Shown: positions 9,401-12,714 of the stretch, in pieces
How positions within the stretch are numbered: position 1 is the first letter of the stretch
Layout: each line of letters starts with the position of its first letter
From: Alcaligenaceae bacterium UBA6179
GTDB taxonomy: Bacteria > Pseudomonadota > Gammaproteobacteria > Burkholderiales > Burkholderiaceae_B
Assembly (NCBI GenBank): GCA_002422175.1
Contig: DITR01000064.1
Span: forward strand, 1 to 12,714
DNA: 12,714 bases
Direction: 5' to 3'
Made by a program: the position numbers and the translations under genes
Notes under the pieces: generated by a model
The model's database searches: none
What the model saw: the letters and a program-made list of their open reading frames with translations, nothing else
What the model was told of the DNA's origin: nothing

Positions 9401-9597
9401 TTTTAATGACGACTTTAGCTGCTATTGCTGGGGCTATTCCCCTCATTTTGGCGCATGGTGCAGGGGCCGAAATACGTCAGCCTTTGGGTATTACTATTGT
9501 GGGTGGGCTTGTTATGAGTCAACTACTTACCCTTTACACCACCCCGGTTGTTTACTTGTACCTTGATAGGTTGCGTACAATCAAACGTCAACAATAG
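6442..9597 (+). CDS. mdtC: Multidrug efflux RND transporter permease subunit, MdtC-like
   Basis: Second RND pump subunit, expected to pair with MdtB in the inner membrane. 1051 residues against about 1025 in E. coli MdtC. Family features: RPVATILIWLGVVLAGLL helix 1, LPGASPEVMASSVAMPLER, GGSSLPAVRV, and QDRTPGIRASVEE before helix 2, all matching MdtC rather than MdtB. Proton relay is intact: D401-D402 in GFVVDDAIVVLEN and K952 in IVKKNAIMM. Odd feature: between helix 6 (ends near 491) and helix 7, a hydrophilic linker at about 494-537, rich in Ser, Thr and Asp with a DDD run, is longer than the matching part of the MdtB here and accounts for most of the extra length. It should be cytoplasmic. 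Start ATG overlaps the mdtB stop. The outer-membrane channel gene follows after 23 bp. Confidence 0.95.
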   Translation: MRFSTIFVVRPVATILIWLGVVLAGLLARHQLPIAPLPRIEFPVIYVQAALPGASPEVMASSVAMPLERALGTISGVTEMTSRSTEGSTRITMQFALDRDVYQASNDVQAAINAALASLPSGMNTAPTYRRVNPTAAPILTLALTSETVSAGALYDLAANVLEQRLAQVPGVGEVQIGGSSLPAVRVDLKPDALLHYGVSLDQVRQAIVAANSNKPRGVLENSEQQWQVISDSNLDRAVDYQPIVIRQNEGAVLRLQDVATVTDSVENLQNIGFFNDKRAILLLIRPQANANIIATADQILKDLPALQAMLPAGVDIDVAQDRTPGIRASVEEAQLTLVIAIALVIGVVLLFMRNIRAAMIPAAAVPVSLIGTFGVMYLLGYSINTMSLMALIIATGFVVDDAIVVLENIMRYIERGLSPFRATLRGAREVSFTVLSMSLSLVAVFIPILFIGGLPGRLFGEFAVTLTVSILISLVVSLTLTPMMAAHLLKRRRPATETSKNTDTYGSKILGHDDDPQTGASASSKPESETLRASGKWMRLIYDGYDHSLNWALNHSRLMLVTLLATVGLNFYLYSIVPKGFFPEQDIGLLLGFFGTDDGVSFESMQPKLDQFRKVLMSDPAVKSVTAYARGSGGSNSSFLAVQLAPRAERKASAIEVINRLRPKLMSTPGARLTLVAAQDVRAGGRSSAAQYQYTLLASDFNDLREWRLKVQRAMEALPQLADVQTDVEDRGNQATLVIDRDQAARLGVSMQAISSALNNAFAQRQVSVIYGNLNQYRVVLNVDPIFSQGVQSLDRVMLISSAGQQVPLTTLAKIEMRNAPISVNHQGLLVADTISFNLAPNVALGEAVAAIDQAVADINLPSDRIQASFQGTAQLLQNTLMRLPWLILAALVTMYIVLGILYESAIHPLTILSTLPSAGVGALLALVLLKTEFTLIAFIGLFLLIGIVKKNAIMMVDFALDAQRKLGLSPRQAIHAASLTRLRPILMTTLAAIAGAIPLILAHGAGAEIRQPLGITIVGGLVMSQLLTLYTTPVVYLYLDRLRTIKRQQ

Positions 9598-9620
9598 CTG
9601 TCAATCTAAAGCATGATGCG

Positions 9621-11141
9621 ATGAATGATTTAAAAATGAGTAATCAGAAACACTTAAATTTAATGGTCTTAGGTGGCCATTTAAATCGCGTGTGTAGCGC
9701 GCTATTGCTGGCTGGTTTGCTCAGTGCCTGTTCGGTCGGCCCCGATTATGTCAAACCTATTGTTGATACAGGTTTACAGTTTAAAGAGGTTGAGGGGTGG
9801 AAGGTATTTGACACCTCAAGCCAAGTCGTCACAACGGAATGGTGGCAAATTTACCAAGACCCTGTTTTGACAGGCTTGATGGACCAAGTGAACCAAACTA
9901 ACTTAACGGTTGCGCAAGCGGCGGCACAATTCCAGAATGCGTTGGCGCTGGTTAAACAAGCCAGCTCGGCTCAATACCCCACTTTGGGGTTAAATGCCGA
10001 TTTGACTCGCTCTGACGCGCCTTACAGCACTTCAACCAGTGGTTTTGATATCAACCCTGCGCCGCAAACCCGTTATGGTGCCAGTTTAGGTGCAAGTTGG
10101 CAGCTTGATTTATGGGGTGGCATTCGTCGCAATATTGAGTCTAATGAAGCATCGATGCAAGCCAGTGCGGCAAACCTTGCTGGGGTGCGTTTGAGTCAAC
10201 AAACGGTGCTAGCCACGACCTATTTTCAACTTAGAGTGCTTGATGCACAAAAAAGTTTGCTGGCTGCAACCGTTGCTGCTTATGAAAAATCTTTAAAGCT
10301 GACCGAAAATCGATATAAGGCAGGTGTATCAGGTAAAAGTGATGTGGCTGTGTCGCGCACACAGCTTGAAAGCACGCGTGCACAATTAATTAACCTTGAA
10401 TGGCAGCGCACAGCATTAGAAAATGCGATTGCCGTGTTGCTTGGTCGCCCGCCCTCTGCGCTGACCATTGCTCCACATGTGAACTGGCTTATTCAGCCTC
10501 CGTTAGTTCCGGTGGGCATACCGTCAACCTTGCTCGAGCGACGACCAGATATTGCACAAGCTGAGCGCAATACCGCAGCCGCTAATGCTCAAATTGGTGT
10601 GGCCACGGCTGCATGGTTTCCCGATTTAACTTTGAGTGGTAGTGCGGGTTTTCAGACGGCTCAGTATGCTCAATTATTTACCGCGCCGGCGCAGCTTTGG
10701 GCGCTCGGTCCTGCATTAGCATTTAGTATATTTGATGGTGGCCTGCGTACTTCTCGCGTTGAGCAAGCACGAGCTAATTTTGATATTCAAGCGGCAGCAT
10801 ATCGCTTGACTGTTTTGAATGCCATTCAAGAAGTTGACAATGCCATGGTGCAATTGCGTGTGCAGGCTAAAGAACAGGAAGTACAAAAATTGGCTGTTGA
10901 TTCCGCCCGCGAAGCGGTTCGTTTGTCACAAAACCAATACGAACAAGGGTTAGTTGATTATTTAAGTGTTGCCGTGCTTGAAACCACTGCACTGAATAAT
11001 GAACGCACACAAATAAGTCTAATGGGCGAGCGTTTAGCCGCAAGCGTTCAGTTGATTTCCGCCTTAGGTGGCGGTTGGTCAGACCAGGAATTGGCCAATG
11101 CCGGCAACCCCGTGCCCGCCAAAGCTGTGAGCCAAAAGTAA
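9621..11141 (+). CDS. Outer-membrane efflux lipoprotein of the NodT/OprM family
   Basis: TolC-type channel that should form the outer-membrane exit duct of the MdtABC-like pump. 506 residues. N-terminal lipoprotein signal with lipobox LLSAC, the acylated cysteine being C37, followed by SVGPDYVKP, the hallmark of NodT-type factors. Two outer-membrane efflux domains follow, at about 70-260 and 285-480. The second starts with LLERRPDIAQAERN (R307-D310) and WFPDLTLSG. The conserved body ends in SALGGGW (W486, base 11078). The last 20 residues (487-506) have no family match that I know and are encoded opposite the 3' end of the Nudix-ThiE gene. The start is uncertain: ATGs at 9636 and 9663 are alternatives, the latter giving a compact 23-residue signal peptide, and none has a strong ribosome binding site. 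In E. coli the mdt operon relies on TolC encoded elsewhere; here a dedicated channel is co-encoded. Confidence 0.93.
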   Translation: MNDLKMSNQKHLNLMVLGGHLNRVCSALLLAGLLSACSVGPDYVKPIVDTGLQFKEVEGWKVFDTSSQVVTTEWWQIYQDPVLTGLMDQVNQTNLTVAQAAAQFQNALALVKQASSAQYPTLGLNADLTRSDAPYSTSTSGFDINPAPQTRYGASLGASWQLDLWGGIRRNIESNEASMQASAANLAGVRLSQQTVLATTYFQLRVLDAQKSLLAATVAAYEKSLKLTENRYKAGVSGKSDVAVSRTQLESTRAQLINLEWQRTALENAIAVLLGRPPSALTIAPHVNWLIQPPLVPVGIPSTLLERRPDIAQAERNTAAANAQIGVATAAWFPDLTLSGSAGFQTAQYAQLFTAPAQLWALGPALAFSIFDGGLRTSRVEQARANFDIQAAAYRLTVLNAIQEVDNAMVQLRVQAKEQEVQKLAVDSAREAVRLSQNQYEQGLVDYLSVAVLETTALNNERTQISLMGERLAASVQLISALGGGWSDQELANAGNPVPAKAVSQK

Positions 11142-12125
11142 ATCGTTGGGTGATAAGCCACCCAAGGCATATACAGGCACACCCGCTTGCGTTTGCAGCG
11201 CTTCAAAGGCTTCCCAACCTAAATGCGGTGCACCAGGGTGTGAATTTGTGGGCATCACGGGGCTGAGCGTGACAAAATCAGCATCGAGTTTTTGTGCATG
11301 ATCGAGTGCGTTAAGATCGTGTGCTGAAACAGCCACCCAGTGGTGATCGCTTAGTGAGGGGCGACTTTGGATGGCAGCAGCATCGTGTTGACGAAGCTGA
11401 ACGCCATCGGCTTGTTGCCACCAAGTCTCATGGTGAACACTATTCACCATTAAGCGCGCACCGGCTTGACGGCATGTTAGTAGCGTGGCTTCAAAGGTTT
11501 GCTGATGAAGGGCGTCGTCATTTGACCAATTGGGTTCACGCCACTGAAATAAGCGAATACCAGACGTTAACGCGCGTTCAAGCTTGTCAAAAAATAGTTT
11601 GATGCAAGCTGCGGTGGGTTGTGATGCAACCGCACTGATTGAGGTGATGGCGTATAAGTCTGGAAAGCTTAACCATTTTAGAGGGGGGTAGGTGGCGGGC
11701 AGTAGATGCTCTGATTTTGATGCTTGTTCAGGGGTCAGCCAACGCAGGGCTTGGTTCTCTAAACCGCTTGGCTCACCTTTCCACGCTGTGACACGATGAA
11801 ACGCCAGCCTGACTGTGGTGGTGGGGTAGTGATGCACCCGTGTGACCCAAGGCCTAGATTCGGTCACATCAATGCCGAGCTCTTCTTTTAGCTCACGCTT
11901 GAGCGCCTGTGCAGCCGTTTCGCCAGGTTCAAGTTTGCCACCGGGTAGTTCCCACCAACCCGACCAAGGTTTGCCTTCTGGGCGTTGCCCAAACAACAGG
12001 GTACCGTCAGGTCGCTCAATGATACCCACCGCAACATCTGTGACGTGGCCGGTTCTCATTGCAGAACCCGATTCAGTCATCAATGTATGAGGCGCTTGTT
12101 GATTAAGCTCACCCAAATTAGACAT
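11079..12125 (-). CDS. Nudix (MutT-like) hydrolase fused to a ThiE/TenI-like domain
   Basis: 348-residue two-domain protein, a fusion common in beta- and gammaproteobacteria. The N-terminal half is a MutT-type Nudix domain (about 26-155) with a complete Nudix box at 63-85 (G63, E69, R77-E78, E81-E82, G84) and the MutT-like lead RPEGKPWSGWWELPGG. It should hydrolyse a nucleoside diphosphate-X substrate, perhaps oxidised nucleotides. The C-terminal half (about 158-345) resembles thiamine-phosphate synthase: QWREP, MVNS, SAHD, SPVMPT, ALGGLSP, GHGVAGI. Several expected catalytic positions differ: QLREK is QWREP, IND is VNS, and the lysine after the PT motif is H296. Thiamine synthesis is therefore unlikely. 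The start at 12125 is chosen because it overlaps the ATPase stop by 8 bp; the frame extends 37 codons upstream within that gene. Its 3' end overlaps the channel gene by 63 bp on the other strand. Confidence 0.9.
   Translation of the reverse strand: MSNLGELNQQAPHTLMTESGSAMRTGHVTDVAVGIIERPDGTLLFGQRPEGKPWSGWWELPGGKLEPGETAAQALKRELKEELGIDVTESRPWVTRVHHYPTTTVRLAFHRVTAWKGEPSGLENQALRWLTPEQASKSEHLLPATYPPLKWLSFPDLYAITSISAVASQPTAACIKLFFDKLERALTSGIRLFQWREPNWSNDDALHQQTFEATLLTCRQAGARLMVNSVHHETWWQQADGVQLRQHDAAAIQSRPSLSDHHWVAVSAHDLNALDHAQKLDADFVTLSPVMPTNSHPGAPHLGWEAFEALQTQAGVPVYALGGLSPNDLLLAHSFGGHGVAGIGQFLV
11146..11165. terminator. Possible hairpin after the efflux operon (weak)
   Basis: Perfect 7-bp inverted repeat TTGGGTG / CACCCAA with a 6-base loop, starting 5 bases after the stop of the channel gene. 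No T-run follows on the plus strand. The same bases encode the conserved ALGGLSP stretch of the ThiE-like domain on the minus strand, so the repeat may be a chance product of coding. It is the only candidate stop signal seen for the efflux operon in this convergent region. Confidence 0.2.
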
Positions 12126-12714
12126 GGCGCGCCGCCCAGTCGCGCGCAAAATGCCATGCCACACGCCCTGATCGTGAACCGCGTTCAAGCGTCCATTGCA
12201 AAGCCTCGGTTCGAGCCGCCGCAATTTGCTCGTCATCGCAGCCCAAGGTTTTTAACCAATGCGCCACGATATCAAGATAGTCGTCTTGTCTAAAGGGATA
12301 GAACGATAACCAAAGACCAAAACGTTCAGATAAAGAAATTTTTTCTTCGACGCTTTCGCCGGGGTGAACTTCACCATCAGTCTGATGTTGCGCCTGAAGG
12401 TTTTCGTGCATGTATTCTGGCATTAAGTGACGACGGTTTGACGTGGCATATACCAATACGTTGTGCCCTGTAGCCGAGGCTGACCCATCAAGTACTGACT
12501 TGAGTGCCTTGTAGCCGATCTCACCTTCATCGAAAGACAGGTCATCACAAAACACAATAAAACGCTCGGGTCGCTGAGCCACTAAATCAACAATATCTGA
12601 CAAATCAACCATATCGGTTTTGTCGACTTCAATTAAACGCAAACCTTGCTCGGCATAACGATCAAGCATCGCTTTAACCAATGAGCTTTTACCTGTTCCC
12701 CGAGAACCTGTCAT
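12118..12714 (-). CDS. P-loop ATPase of the DUF815 family, 5' end outside window
   Basis: The visible 198 residues are the C-terminal two thirds of an AAA+-like ATPase of unknown role. Walker A is GSRGTGKSS at residues 3-11 of the visible part. Walker B is FIVFCDDLSFD at about 52-62, with the paired aspartates. A sensor-1-like region is YATSNRRHLMP at about 89-99. A conserved second half contains EKISLSERFGLWLSFYPF and ends ARHV. The methionine at the window edge is internal, because this family carries roughly 90 residues before the P-loop. It overlaps the Nudix-ThiE start by 8 bp (ATGTCTAA), so the two are probably translated together. In betaproteobacteria this pair usually lies downstream of argJ and secA, which would be beyond the right edge. 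Family assignment is firm; the function is not known. Confidence 0.88.
   Translation of the reverse strand: MTGSRGTGKSSLVKAMLDRYAEQGLRLIEVDKTDMVDLSDIVDLVAQRPERFIVFCDDLSFDEGEIGYKALKSVLDGSASATGHNVLVYATSNRRHLMPEYMHENLQAQHQTDGEVHPGESVEEKISLSERFGLWLSFYPFRQDDYLDIVAHWLKTLGCDDEQIAAARTEALQWTLERGSRSGRVAWHFARDWAARHV

Noticed and set aside
11076..11086. Small palindrome TGGTC-A-GACCA over the Nudix-ThiE stop as an insertion or attachment site
   Set aside because: It has five-base arms only, no second copy was seen at the other end of the efflux operon, and there is no integrase or transposase.
11842..12293. Plus-strand open frames of 82 and 102 codons opposite the Nudix-ThiE and ATPase genes
   Set aside because: They lie wholly antisense to well-supported conserved genes and have no recognisable domain or ribosome binding site.

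Overview
The window looks like a chromosomal segment of a betaproteobacterium, probably a Burkholderiales member with unusually low GC (mid-to-high 40s per cent by eye, not computed). The reason is the gene neighbourhood. A prepilin peptidase, coaE and zapD run rightwards. A DUF815-type ATPase and a Nudix/thiamine-phosphate-synthase-like fusion run leftwards towards them. From memory, this is the usual betaproteobacterial pilD-coaE-zapD-(yacG) / Nudix-ATPase-argJ-secA neighbourhood. The species cannot be named from the sequence.

Left part (1-2126, + strand): the 3' part of a type IV prepilin peptidase gene, open at the left edge, overlaps coaE (last step of coenzyme A synthesis) by 8 bp. coaE is followed after 11 bp by zapD (FtsZ-ring bundling factor). 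All three appear to be co-transcribed.

Middle part (2184-11141, + strand): a tightly packed four-gene multidrug efflux operon, mdtA-mdtB-mdtC plus a NodT-type outer-membrane lipoprotein gene. The two RND subunits differ and match E. coli MdtB and MdtC respectively, so the pump should be a heteromultimer linked by the MdtA-like adaptor to the outer-membrane channel. Proton-relay residues are intact in both subunits. No mdtD and no baeSR-like regulator lies in the window. The operon occupies the place where yacG would be expected, and yacG is not present.

Right part (11079-12714, - strand): a Nudix hydrolase fused to a degenerate ThiE-like domain, translationally coupled to an upstream P-loop ATPase gene that runs off the right edge. 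The 3' end of the Nudix-ThiE gene overlaps the 3' end of the outer-membrane channel gene by 63 bp on opposite strands. The overlap begins exactly after the conserved end of the channel protein, which marks a likely junction of the efflux operon with the older locus.

No RNA genes, CRISPR array, insertion sequence, origin or long repeat was seen. No gap between genes exceeds 60 bp. Nothing points to a wholly new system. The most notable points are the antisense 3' overlap, the placement of the efflux operon, a prepilin peptidase without its cysteine-rich domain, and a ThiE-like domain lacking expected catalytic residues.
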